Positions 1 to 7,441 are shown, counted from the stretch's first letter. The stretch: 11,079 nt of DNA from Bacillota bacterium (GCA_023428885.1 JAEYWQ010000414.1:1-11079), one strand, 5' to 3'. The notes: generated by a model from the sequence alone, not told the origin. A program made the numbers and translations.

Positions 1-1453
1 GTTCCAATACCCCTTGAATCTGTGTAATGATATAAACCAAAGAACCTTCCATGGTATTAAATGCTTTTACAGATCCTTGTGATATTTCTGCTGTCTTTAT
101 ATTAACACTTTCGCTGGTTTTTACAAATTCATGGGTCTTTTCTATACCAGTACTTACTTCTGTGATAATTTCCTCAATTCCTATGATAGAACTCTTAGTT
201 TGCTCTGAAAGTTTACGGATTTCTTCTGCAACTACAGCAAATCCTCTTCCATGTTCGCCTGCTCTAGCACTTTCTATGCTTGCATTGAGAGCCAATAAGT
301 TGGTTTGTTCTGATATTCCTTTGATTACTGTAATAATATCTGCGATGGCTTTGGATTTTTCACTAAGCTGATCTACCATAGTATTTATTTCCGCAGATAC
401 TTTTGTATTCTCATCTAAAGCTGCTTTTAAATACAGAAGATAGGTCCTACCAACATCATTGGAAGCTTTGGATTCTTCAATAGAGCTCTGCATCTGATTT
501 GCATTGGCATTTAGTAGATTAATTTCCTCCGCTAAACTTGTTAAGCGATGCAGACCATCCTGTGAATGATTGGCTAACTCTGTTGATCCAACAGCCAACT
601 CTTCACTGGCCTTGGATATATCCTTCTCTGTCATTGATGTATCATCAATAACTCTAGATAATGTGCTGGAATGACTGGCTACAAGATTAGCCTTATCCTG
701 AATCTCAGAAATCATATTCTTTAAGGTCAAACGCATACGCTCTAAAGCAGAGCTCATCTTACCTATCTCATCTAAGGATTTATGCTCAAAGCCGGTACTA
801 AAATCACCCGCTGCAAATTCCTCCATCCTGCTAGACATTAGCCTAATAGGCCTTGTTATATATTTACCTAAGGCTATCGAAATAATAATAGCTATTGCCA
901 TAACAACAAGGGATATAATAATGATTTCCATTAAAGCTAATGCTATTTCATGGTTCATGCTCTCTAAACTTATACCTATATTGAAGGCTCCTTTTTGTTG
1001 TCCAACCTCCATCTTAGTTGATACATTATAAACCTTTTCTCCCGATGCCGTATCAATAACGCTACCACTGGTTTTTGACTCATTAACAACCGATTCAACA
1101 TCCCCTTTTGAAGTTGCTGCTGAAACAGCATCTACAGTCTCTGCTTCTGATGTCATAAAGCTATCCGAAACAAGAAGATTGCCATTTACATCGGAAAAGG
1201 AAACGTAGACAAGATTACCAAGACTATCTTCCTTTATACCTTGAAATATACTATGTAGCTCTTCCCGAGAGTCAATATGATTTCTTTCGACCTGTTGCTT
1301 AAGAGAATTCACCAGGGTTGTTCCATCCTGCTGCATTTGTTCTTTTACTGCATTTTTAATCATACTGTAGGATACAATGGTTAAAGAGACACAACACAAT
1401 AGGATTATTCCAATAATTGTAATAATTATCTTTTTCGTTAGTGATTTCTTCAA
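1..1453 (-). CDS. Methyl-accepting chemotaxis protein, C-terminus cut by window edge
   Basis: Transmembrane chemoreceptor that would pass a ligand signal to the CheA/CheW array. The reading frame is open to the window's left edge, giving 484 codons with the C-terminal end missing. Residues about 8-30 are a first membrane helix, 31-170 an extracytoplasmic sensor domain (possibly Cache-like, judged only from its N-terminal helix and a SDVNGNLLVSDS stretch), 173-197 a second membrane helix, about 195-248 a HAMP linker starting at TRPIRLM, then a long helical signalling domain. The hallmark hairpin tip is clear: ISEQTNLLALNAS, then ARAGEHGRGFAVVAEEIRKL at roughly residues 393-412. The start is taken as TTG at 1453 because an in-frame TAG lies three codons upstream and this start puts KK plus a hydrophobic helix at the N-terminus; the next ATG (residue 31) would delete that helix. 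The SD is weak. The ligand cannot be told from sequence. Confidence 0.93.
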   Translation of the reverse strand, partial: MKKSLTKKIIITIIGIILLCCVSLTIVSYSMIKNAVKEQMQQDGTTLVNSLKQQVERNHIDSREELHSIFQGIKEDSLGNLVYVSFSDVNGNLLVSDSFMTSEAETVDAVSAATSKGDVESVVNESKTSGSVIDTASGEKVYNVSTKMEVGQQKGAFNIGISLESMNHEIALALMEIIIISLVVMAIAIIISIALGKYITRPIRLMSSRMEEFAAGDFSTGFEHKSLDEIGKMSSALERMRLTLKNMISEIQDKANLVASHSSTLSRVIDDTSMTEKDISKASEELAVGSTELANHSQDGLHRLTSLAEEINLLNANANQMQSSIEESKASNDVGRTYLLYLKAALDENTKVSAEINTMVDQLSEKSKAIADIITVIKGISEQTNLLALNASIESARAGEHGRGFAVVAEEIRKLSEQTKSSIIGIEEIITEVSTGIEKTHEFVKTSESVNIKTAEISQGSVKAFNTMEGSLVYIITQIQGVLE

Positions 1454-1486
1454 AATCTTCTACCCACTTTCTGGATTTTTTAACCC

Positions 1487-1515
1487 ATTTTATACTAAAA
1501 ACCTACTAATGTAAA
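1487..1515 (-). promoter_or_regulatory. Candidate sigma-A promoter for the chemoreceptor gene
   Basis: Reading the minus strand, a -35 TTTACA (1510-1515) and a -10 TAAAAT (1487-1492) are separated by exactly 17 bp, each one base off consensus. The start of transcription would be near 1480, leaving a leader of about 27 nt before the TTG start. I looked for a sigma-D (flagellar) type promoter here and saw no convincing one on this strand. Confidence 0.45.
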
Positions 1516-1651
1516 GTATTTTAGACAAACAAGTTTATTATGAGTTAATTATATACTCGATAATATTTAATTTTTCAAGATTTCTGTCTTATATGTACTA
1601 AGTGAGCCCCTTTCATCAGACTTTAATTATCTAACAAAATGGTTTCACTTT

Positions 1652-1747
1652 ATGACGGGTGGTGCTGATTTATATGTGATACATAAAAACAACTGTATGC
1701 TATGCGTGTATGAAGAAAAGTCTGTAAATACAGATCTTCTACAATAA
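1652..1747 (+). other. Possible small ORF or gene remnant in the 1454-1942 gap
   Basis: The 489-bp gap holds the chemoreceptor promoter at its left, a minus-strand terminator at its right, and in the middle this plus-strand open frame. From ATG 1652 it encodes 31 residues starting MTGGADLYVIHKNN and ending at TAA 1745-1747; the frame is open without a start back to 1571 (58 codons in all). I do not recognise the peptide. There is no Shine-Dalgarno sequence ahead of the ATG, which argues against translation from it. What makes it worth listing is that a plus-strand hairpin with a T-rich tail begins six bases after the stop, as expected at the end of a gene. It could be a small protein, the 3' end of a decayed gene, part of a small RNA, or chance. 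Confidence 0.2.
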
Positions 1748-1752
1748 TTAAT

Positions 1753-1797
1753 GGTCTGAAAGCACGCTATAACGCTTTGAGACCTCGTTTTATTTAT
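1753..1797 (+). terminator. Rho-independent terminator pointing rightward, no known gene
   Basis: GGTCTGAAAGC (1753-1763) pairs with GCTTTGAGACC (1774-1784), 11 positions with one internal G/G mismatch, around a 10-nt loop. It is followed on the plus strand by TCGTTTTATTTAT. On the minus strand the following bases are ATTAATTATTG, a poorer U-tract, so the plus orientation is preferred. Both annotated flanking genes are on the minus strand, so this terminator has no obvious client apart from the short frame ending at 1747. Confidence 0.5.
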
Positions 1798-1819
1798 AAC
1801 AGCAACATCGGTGTATGTC

Positions 1820-1866
1820 ACATAAAATTACCCTTTGACATGTTCCCATAAACACATATCAAAGGG
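1820..1866 (-). terminator. Rho-independent terminator of the yhaM-rlmD unit
   Basis: CCCTTTGACATGT (1831-1843) and ACATATCAAAGGG (1854-1866) form a 13-position stem with one mismatch and a 10-nt loop. On the minus strand the stem is followed by TAATTTTATG. It lies 76 bp beyond the rlmD stop codon and closes the leftward unit. Confidence 0.7.
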
Positions 1867-1942
1867 CAATATAAGTCGATTTATTAATTTTTACTTCACA
1901 TCATCTATCAGACCTAGTATTTTCAGCTGTTCCATAACTCTC

Positions 1943-3361
1943 TTATTTCGACATCAAGCAAACTGTTTCCACATGTACACTATGCGGAAACTGATCCACT
2001 GCCCTTACCTTCTTTAACTCATACCCTTCTTCAGTCAGATACTTTAAGTCTCTGGCTAAGGTTGCTGGATCACAGGATACATAGACAATTCTCTTTGGCT
2101 CCATCTTAGTAACCGTCTCAAGTAAGCTTAATTCACACCCTTTACGAGGAGGATCTACCACAATCACTTCTGCTTTCATTGCCCCATGGCTTTCCTTGTA
2201 TTTCGCAGGTAGCACTTCTTCTGCTGCGCCTACAAAGAATTCTGCATTCGTGATCTGATTTAGGTCTGCATTACGTTTAGCATCTTCTATAGCTTGTGGA
2301 ATAATCTCTACTCCATAGACCTTCTTGGCACGCTGTGCTAAGAAGAGGGAAATGGTTCCGATTCCACAATACAAATCCCACACAATCTCTTCTCCATGTA
2401 AGTCGGCATAATCCAAGGCAAGTTCGTAAAGCTTCTTTGTTTGAATAGGATTCACCTGATAGAAGGAAAGGGGTGATATCTGATACTTAATTAACCCAAT
2501 CTGATCAATAATCCAAGGCTCTCCATAGACAGGAATCACTTGATTTCCCAAGATTACATTGGTCTTTTCTTGGTTGACATTATAACAGATGCTTGTAATT
2601 TGATAGTCTTCTTGTTCCTTATTATAAGCCAAGAGCTGTTTTGTTAACTCCTCTTGTTTTGGAATTTTTCTACCATTTATCACGAAACAAACCATAACCT
2701 GTCGGCTAGTAAAACCTACACGAATCAGTATGTGTCGAAGTAATCCTTTATGCGTCTCTTCCTCATAAATTGATATCTTTTCTTGCCTTAAAAATGCTCG
2801 GATAATCTCTAAGATTCTCTCATTACTCTTATCTCCGATAAAACAACGATTGCTATCAATAATCGAGTGGGTTCTTCCCGCATAGAAGCCCATCACAATC
2901 TCACCCTCTTTGTTATAACCGACCGGATATTGTGATTTATTACGGTAGAAATATGGATCTTCCATTCCAAGGATAGGCTCCATCTCATACTCTGTGATTC
3001 CGCCAATTCTTTCGATGCAGTTCTTTACCTTTTGTTGCTTATACTCCAGCTGTTTCTGGTAATCTAGCTGTTGAATCTGGCATCCACCACAACGGTTCGC
3101 CAATGCGCACTTAGGAGTTACACGATACTTTGATGGCGTCACAATCGACTCTATCCTAGCATAGCCGTATGTCTTCTTGGTCTTTAACACCTTAACGATG
3201 AGTTCATCCCCAACTACGGCATCCTTTACAAACAGAGTAAAGCCCTGATATCTGCCAATACCTTCACCCTCAGCCCCAAGATCTGTTATGGTAAGTGGTA
3301 CACACTCATTCTTAGCTAGAGCAGTCGTTTGTGCCTCTCTTAACTTTCCTTTTTGTGTCAT
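1943..3361 (-). CDS. rlmD: 23S rRNA (uracil-C5)-methyltransferase, RlmD/RlmCD (RumA) family
   Basis: SAM-dependent enzyme that methylates uracil C5 in 23S rRNA (U1939 in E. coli RlmD; Bacillus RlmCD also takes U747). The 472 residues show the full family architecture: an N-terminal TRAM RNA-binding domain (about 13-75), the four [4Fe-4S] ligand cysteines C85, C91, C94 and C173 in the CALANRCGGC context, an FYQVNP motif (300-305), SAM-binding DLYCGIGTISLFLA (329-342), DPPRKG (403-408) and the catalytic cysteine in YVSCDPATLARDL (C430), with a C-terminal HVET that holds the likely general base. Length is normal. ATG at 3361 is preceded by AGGAG with eight-base spacing. It lies 17 bp behind yhaM, so the two are almost certainly cotranscribed. 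Which uridine(s) it methylates cannot be decided here; Firmicute paralogues of this family are often misnamed. The symbol denotes the family, not a proven specificity. Confidence 0.93.
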   Translation of the reverse strand: MTQKGKLREAQTTALAKNECVPLTITDLGAEGEGIGRYQGFTLFVKDAVVGDELIVKVLKTKKTYGYARIESIVTPSKYRVTPKCALANRCGGCQIQQLDYQKQLEYKQQKVKNCIERIGGITEYEMEPILGMEDPYFYRNKSQYPVGYNKEGEIVMGFYAGRTHSIIDSNRCFIGDKSNERILEIIRAFLRQEKISIYEEETHKGLLRHILIRVGFTSRQVMVCFVINGRKIPKQEELTKQLLAYNKEQEDYQITSICYNVNQEKTNVILGNQVIPVYGEPWIIDQIGLIKYQISPLSFYQVNPIQTKKLYELALDYADLHGEEIVWDLYCGIGTISLFLAQRAKKVYGVEIIPQAIEDAKRNADLNQITNAEFFVGAAEEVLPAKYKESHGAMKAEVIVVDPPRKGCELSLLETVTKMEPKRIVYVSCDPATLARDLKYLTEEGYELKKVRAVDQFPHSVHVETVCLMSK

Positions 3362-3378
3362 CTTATAAACTCCTAGAT

Positions 3379-4326
3379 TTATTGATATTCCGAGGTTACA
3401 CGAATATTAGAATCAAATAAACGCTGGAAGCCAAGCCAGTCGCTCTTTTGATCATCATTTTGCAGTAATTCTTTCATGGTTTGAAGTTTTGCGTCCAAAT
3501 TATCTGCCATACTAAGGGCTAATGCTTCTGCAAGTGCAGGTTTCTTAGGCGAACCATACTCCAGCTCGCCATGATGTGCCAGAATACAGTGCAAAATCTC
3601 GTTAGCCATCTTTACTGGGAATCCAGGTATCGTCTTAATTCGTTCTTGAAGCTTTGCTGTACCAATATAGATATGTCCTAGTAGATTCCCCGAATCTGTA
3701 TAATCATTCTCTGGAAATCCAGATAATTCTTCTAATTTACCTATATCATGAAACATTGCAGAAACTAAAAGTAAATCACGCTGTAGAATTGGATAGTTAT
3801 CAGCCAAATAATCACACATTCTGGTTACTCCAAGAGTATGCTCCAATAAACCACCGATAAATCCATGATGAACATTCTTTGCTGCAGAATGATTTTTAAA
3901 CTTCTTGATAAACTCTTTATCCTCTACAAAGAAACTCTGAGCCAAAGTTTTCACGTGAGACTCTTTGATTTTATTGACATAGGCTAAGAGTTGCTTATAC
4001 ATCTCCTCTACATTCTTATCCGTACATGGCATGTAATTGGAAACATCATATTCTCCTTCTTGGCATTTGCGAACTCTCTTTATATTTAATTGAAGGGAAC
4101 CTTGAAAGCTGGTCACCTGACCTTCAATATGTATATAATCCATAGAGTCAAAGTGTTCAATACCTTGTCCTAGTTCCCATACTTTAGCGTCTCTTGTTCC
4201 AGTTTTATCTTGAAGAAGCAAGGAGTAATAATTCTTTCCTGCTTTCGTTTTTAATACCTGAAGCTGCTTACAAAGATAGATTTCTTTAAACATTTCTCCA
4301 TCTCTTAATTCATTTAAAAATCTCAT
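3379..4326 (-). CDS. yhaM: 3'-5' exoribonuclease YhaM family (OB-fold plus HD domain)
   Basis: Cytoplasmic 3'-5' exonuclease acting on RNA (and on ssDNA in some homologues), a Firmicute RNA-turnover protein. Its 315 residues match the roughly 314-residue B. subtilis YhaM. Residues about 12-86 are an OB-fold nucleic-acid-binding domain (YSLLLQDKTGTRDAKVW, then IHIEGQVTSFQGSLQL). Residues about 150-290 are a metal-dependent HD domain with the expected metal ligands: H163 in LLEHTLGV, H193-D194 in FHDIGK, H218 in LLGHIYIG, H251-H252 in LAHHGELEYGSPKKP, and D275 in SMADNLDAKL. All are present, so it should be active. A candidate promoter lies just upstream and rlmD follows after 17 bp, giving an RNA-metabolism pair. 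The SD is modest (AGG within TAGGTAGCTAG before ATG). Confidence 0.93.
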   Translation of the reverse strand: MRFLNELRDGEMFKEIYLCKQLQVLKTKAGKNYYSLLLQDKTGTRDAKVWELGQGIEHFDSMDYIHIEGQVTSFQGSLQLNIKRVRKCQEGEYDVSNYMPCTDKNVEEMYKQLLAYVNKIKESHVKTLAQSFFVEDKEFIKKFKNHSAAKNVHHGFIGGLLEHTLGVTRMCDYLADNYPILQRDLLLVSAMFHDIGKLEELSGFPENDYTDSGNLLGHIYIGTAKLQERIKTIPGFPVKMANEILHCILAHHGELEYGSPKKPALAEALALSMADNLDAKLQTMKELLQNDDQKSDWLGFQRLFDSNIRVTSEYQ

Positions 4327-4391
4327 CTAGCTACCTAGCCTTTCTAATATAAAAGCAAATATTCATACTGTTTCCATATGCCTTATTTCAT

Positions 4392-4420
4392 ATTATAACC
4401 CAGCCTATCAAATATATAAA
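4392..4420 (-). promoter_or_regulatory. Candidate promoter for yhaM-rlmD
   Basis: On the minus strand a perfect -10 TATAAT (4392-4397) has TTTATA (4415-4420) 17 bp upstream as a 4/6 -35. Transcription would begin near 4385, about 59 nt before the yhaM ATG. It lies just after the terminator of the preceding gene, which supports an independent transcription unit. Confidence 0.55.
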
Positions 4421-4423
4421 GTA

Positions 4424-4464
4424 CAAAATAAAAAGTGTAAGAGTATAATGCACTCCTACACTTT
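4424..4464 (-). terminator. Rho-independent terminator of the HtrA-like gene
   Basis: AAAGTGTAAGAGT (4432-4444) and ACTCCTACACTTT (4452-4464) pair over 13 positions with one mismatch around a 7-nt loop, seven bases after the stop codon of the HtrA-like gene. Read leftward, the stem runs directly into TTTTTATTTTG. It separates that gene from yhaM. Confidence 0.8.
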
Positions 4465-4471
4465 AAATTAA

Positions 4472-5836
4472 TTATTCTTTCACTGCTAAAGTAACATCTA
4501 TTTTGATTTCTTTGAGCTCACCTTTTGACATACGTAAGATTGTAACAGAAACTACATCTTTCGCTTTATAGTTATCTAAAACACTGGCAAAGTGCGAAAT
4601 TGAAGATATCTTATACTCATTAATTGAAGTAATAATATCTCCTTGGCGTACATCTCCATTATAGGCTGGTGAATCCTGAAGCACTTTTGTGACATAAATA
4701 CCGTTTTCTAGCTCATACCCTTTTAAAACACTATCAGGTATGTCCTCACCTGTGATACCAAATAGTAAACGATCATATTTATTCACCAGTTTTTCAACAA
4801 CAGGCAATAAACGAGATATTCCTATTTCTGTACTGACTGTTGTATTATTAGAGACCGTTTGGGATATAATCCCTACAATCTCACCTTTCATATTCACAAC
4901 CACACCATCACTATTGGAATTATTCGTTATATCAGTCGTAAATAAATCCAAACGACTGTCCATAATGTAAGTTGAACTATTTCTGCTTGTAATCATACCT
5001 ATTTCCATGGACCCTGGTAATCCATTCGGTTGTCCCAAAGCTAAAATAGCAGAACCCACAGTTAATGAATATGATTCTCCAAATTTTGCTGTCTTTATAG
5101 AATTCAATTGCAACGGGGATATGTCTTTTAATTTAATTGCTATGATAGCTAAGTTATAATCACGGTCATAGTTCCATATCTCTCCACTAACAACATAACC
5201 ACCAGTAAAAGCTATTTCAATTTCATTTGCATTCTTTACTTTATTGTACTCTACTAATATCATAAGCTCAGCATCATTCTCACCCAGAATAATCCCCGTG
5301 GATGTTTTTCTGGATTCATACTGTTCCTTCAACCAATCTTCTTTGCTTTCGATAGCAACAACAGAAACCAAACAATTATTCACCGTGTTCGCGATCTGTT
5401 TTATATCCATTAATATTCTCTCATAATCTGATACATCTGCGGCAATCTTTTTCTCAATCACAGTAACTTGCTGTTCTGGAGTAAGAGTTGGTGTAATAGC
5501 TTCAGTAATTGTAGATGTTGGTGAAGGGGATACATTACTGCTTACCTCTGGGGTCACATCTACTGTAACAGCATTCCCCGAGGCAACACCACTCTCTTGG
5601 TCTTTGGAAGCAAATAGCATCTCTGAGCGCTTGGTTGTATCGATGCTAAACAGTTGATTGATAAAGCCTTCTGATTTTATAAATACAATCCTGGCCACCA
5701 ATCCAAAAACAATCGCTAAAAAAAGTGTAATTGCAAATGCAATGCCAGCCCTTTTCACTTTATTTTTGCGACGTGGTAGCACTTTCTCCTGAATAAAGCT
5801 AAACTCCTTATCAGGCTTGGTTTTATTAAAATCCAT
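4472..5836 (-). CDS. Membrane-anchored HtrA-like (S1C) protein with PDZ domain, probable pseudoprotease
   Basis: 454 residues: a short charged cytoplasmic tail, one membrane helix (about 30-53), a Ser/Thr/Pro-rich linker (about 95-121), a trypsin-like domain of the HtrA/DegP family (about 149-349) and one C-terminal PDZ domain (about 356-450, with NGIYVTKVLQDSPAYNGDV and GDIITSINEYKI). Aligning by eye with DegP, the catalytic His position is N198 (LVEYNKV for TNNHVV), the Asp position is N228 (DYNLAII for SDIALI), and only the nucleophile S309 remains (SNSDGVVVN for GNSGGALVN), with the flanking glycines changed to S307 and D310. The fold looks intact, so this is probably a non-catalytic binding or scaffold protein outside the membrane. 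Start: ATG at 5836 is chosen because GGAGG sits five bases upstream; the longer frame from GTG 5884 has no SD. It lies downstream of a two-component pair, which suggests an envelope-stress link (inference). Confidence 0.87.
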   Translation of the reverse strand: MDFNKTKPDKEFSFIQEKVLPRRKNKVKRAGIAFAITLFLAIVFGLVARIVFIKSEGFINQLFSIDTTKRSEMLFASKDQESGVASGNAVTVDVTPEVSSNVSPSPTSTITEAITPTLTPEQQVTVIEKKIAADVSDYERILMDIKQIANTVNNCLVSVVAIESKEDWLKEQYESRKTSTGIILGENDAELMILVEYNKVKNANEIEIAFTGGYVVSGEIWNYDRDYNLAIIAIKLKDISPLQLNSIKTAKFGESYSLTVGSAILALGQPNGLPGSMEIGMITSRNSSTYIMDSRLDLFTTDITNNSNSDGVVVNMKGEIVGIISQTVSNNTTVSTEIGISRLLPVVEKLVNKYDRLLFGITGEDIPDSVLKGYELENGIYVTKVLQDSPAYNGDVRQGDIITSINEYKISSISHFASVLDNYKAKDVVSVTILRMSKGELKEIKIDVTLAVKE

Positions 5837-5841
5837 ACTAT

Positions 5842-5846
5842 CCTCC
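5842..5846 (-). promoter_or_regulatory. Ribosome binding site that decides the HtrA-like start
   Basis: GGAGG on the minus strand, five bases before ATG 5836. The alternative GTG at 5884, which would add 16 residues, is preceded by an AT-only stretch without any SD. Confidence 0.75.
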
Positions 5847-5936
5847 AAGATTTTAGCATGATGAATGGTATCATCATTATACACATAAATATCAAATTTG
5901 CTAGCAAAACCTGAATTTCGAATCTTATTTTCGAGT

Positions 5937-5960
5937 TTTAAGTATAGTTAAGTGTTAAGT
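5937..5960 (-). repeat. Heptamer direct repeats upstream of the HtrA-like gene, candidate operator
   Basis: On the plus strand GTTAAGT occurs twice in perfect tandem (5947-5953, 5954-5960), with a 6/7 copy TTTAAGT at 5937-5943; another 6/7 copy (GTTAAGC) lies at 6023-6029. On the minus strand a TATACT hexamer (5941-5946) abuts the repeats and could be a -10 element, with no good -35 at 17 bp. This layout would suit an activator-dependent promoter, and the adjacent OmpR-type regulator is the obvious candidate. That link is an inference, since AT-rich heptamers recur by chance. Confidence 0.35.
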
Positions 5961-5993
5961 CTATCTTCTATTCTACTACGCACATATGAACGA

Positions 5994-6022
5994 ACTATGA
6001 AGAATTTGTAAACAATCGTCAA
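5994..6022 (-). promoter_or_regulatory. Candidate promoter between the kinase and the HtrA-like gene
   Basis: On the minus strand TTGACG (6017-6022, 5/6 -35) and CATAGT (5994-5999, 4/6 -10) are 17 bp apart. It would let the HtrA-like gene be expressed apart from the mutS2-regulator-kinase unit. No terminator was seen after the kinase stop codon, so read-through is also possible. Confidence 0.35.
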
Positions 6023-6040
6023 GTTAAGCTTGCAGTACAA

Positions 6041-7441
6041 TTAGTCGCTTCGCGGTAGTGTAAAAATAAACTCAGTACCTACACCTTCAGTACTAACTAC
6101 ATTAATATTTTCTTTATGGGCTGTCATAATCTCTTTTGTGATCGATAGCCCAAGACCAGTCCCCTTCTTGTCCTTTCCTCGAGAGGTATCCGTCTTATAG
6201 AATCGTTCCCATATCTTTTTAATACTATCTTTCGGTATTCCGATCCCATGATCCTTAATAGCAACAAATACCTTGGAGCTCTTCTCCTCCGTTGTAATCT
6301 TAATCTGAGAATCGGTATTGCTAAATTTAATAGCATTATCGATTAGATTGTACAAAACTTGTTGAATCTTGTCCTTATCCGCATCCACGAAGGTCTCCTT
6401 CGAAGAAAACTCCAGGTTTAGAACAATCTTCTTCTTGGTACAATAACCCTCAAAGGTCTCTGCGGTCTTTCGAATCACTTCATTGATATCAAAGGAACTG
6501 ATATCTAACAGGGCACCTTTGTGGTCAAAACTGTTAAGGGCAAGTAAATTGGTTGTTAGCTTTGTCAGACGATCTGTTTCAAATAGAATAATATCCAGAT
6601 ATTTATTCTGCATATCATGTGGTATGGTTCCATCTAAAATAGCCTCTGCATAGCCTCGAATAGAGGTTAATGGGGAACGAAAATCATGAGAAATATTAGC
6701 AACAAACTTCTTCTGGTAATCATCTAAGTTACGAAGCTCATCTGCCATAAATTTAATTGCATGATAAAGTTCTTTATATTCATCCTCGGAACGAAGCTTA
6801 ATCTCCTCCTCAAAGTGTCCTTGTGCATACTCTAAGGCAATCTTTTTTAGTTTATTGACTGGATAGATAGCAAAGAGATATATCACAACAAAGATAATGA
6901 ATAATATAATTAAGAAAACCACATAACCAATATTAATAAAATCCAGATAATAAATTGTTTCGTTATGAATTCCCTGCATCGACGTACTAATACATATGTA
7001 ACCTCGAATGGAGTAATTGTAAGGAATTCCAACAATAACATTTAGCATGGGTTCCGAGTAAATTCCTCGTAAGGTGACATTTTCCGTAAACACATAATCT
7101 AAAAAATCAGGATCACGTAACAAGATATTAAATCCCTTGGCAATCCCTTTGGAGTCTGCAATAATTTCACCTTCTGGACTAATAACCCAAATTCTATTAT
7201 CAAGAAATGTTCCAATCGTTTGTATCTGGGTGAGCATCTCTTGATAAGACATGTTGGAAGAATAGTATGCAGTTGCATACTCATTGACAATCATCTGTGC
7301 TTTCGCATAGAGCTCATCTTTTGTTCGTTCCGTGAGCTTGTATTTCATACGTTGCATACCAAAGGTATTCAACAGCAAAAGCATCGCAACTGCAGCCAAT
7401 AGATAGCAAGTGATTAGTTTCATCATTGCCTTTCGTTTCAT
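6041..7441 (-). CDS. Two-component sensor histidine kinase, HAMP-HisKA-HATPase
   Basis: Membrane kinase that should phosphorylate the response regulator encoded just upstream. Its 466 residues comprise a first membrane helix (about 10-27), an extracytoplasmic sensor of about 140 residues (28-167, with a Cache/PAS-like RIWVISPEGEIIADSKG segment), a second membrane helix (about 168-193), a HAMP linker (about 190-243), and a HisKA domain with the phospho-acceptor H252 in FVANISHDFRSPLTSIRGYAEAI. The ATPase domain has an N-box LYNLIDNAIKF (N365, N369), a G1 box DHGIGIP (397-403), an F-box RFYKTD (413-418) and a G2 box GTGLGLSI (427-434). All catalytic motifs are intact. The gap to the regulator is 50 bp without a terminator. 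The signal sensed is unknown; the extracytoplasmic domain suggests a small molecule or envelope state. The start ATG 7441 has only a weak nearby SD; ATGs at residues 6 and 7 are alternatives. Confidence 0.95.
   Translation of the reverse strand: MKRKAMMKLITCYLLAAVAMLLLLNTFGMQRMKYKLTERTKDELYAKAQMIVNEYATAYYSSNMSYQEMLTQIQTIGTFLDNRIWVISPEGEIIADSKGIAKGFNILLRDPDFLDYVFTENVTLRGIYSEPMLNVIVGIPYNYSIRGYICISTSMQGIHNETIYYLDFINIGYVVFLIILFIIFVVIYLFAIYPVNKLKKIALEYAQGHFEEEIKLRSEDEYKELYHAIKFMADELRNLDDYQKKFVANISHDFRSPLTSIRGYAEAILDGTIPHDMQNKYLDIILFETDRLTKLTTNLLALNSFDHKGALLDISSFDINEVIRKTAETFEGYCTKKKIVLNLEFSSKETFVDADKDKIQQVLYNLIDNAIKFSNTDSQIKITTEEKSSKVFVAIKDHGIGIPKDSIKKIWERFYKTDTSRGKDKKGTGLGLSITKEIMTAHKENINVVSTEGVGTEFIFTLPRSD

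Noticed and set aside
51..371. Plus-strand open frame of 106 codons
   Set aside because: It lies wholly antisense to the chemoreceptor signalling domain, whose minus-strand frame carries unmistakable conserved motifs.
1557..1563. TCGATAA resembling a sigma-D -10 element
   Set aside because: It is on the plus strand, facing away from the chemoreceptor gene, and no good -35 partner was seen.
1721..1734. Short palindrome TCTGTAAATACAGA
   Set aside because: The stem is only five or six pairs with a very small loop; too weak to call as a terminator or operator by itself.
1835..2017. Plus-strand open frame of 60 codons
   Set aside because: It starts inside the rlmD terminator stem and overlaps the rlmD 3' end in antisense, with no SD.
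6019..6031. CAAG-CTTG palindrome after the kinase stop codon as a terminator
   Set aside because: Four-pair stem and no T-tract, so not a credible rho-independent terminator.
6124..6336. Minus-strand frame of 70 codons inside the kinase
   Set aside because: An out-of-frame shadow of the kinase ATPase domain, arginine-rich with no motif.
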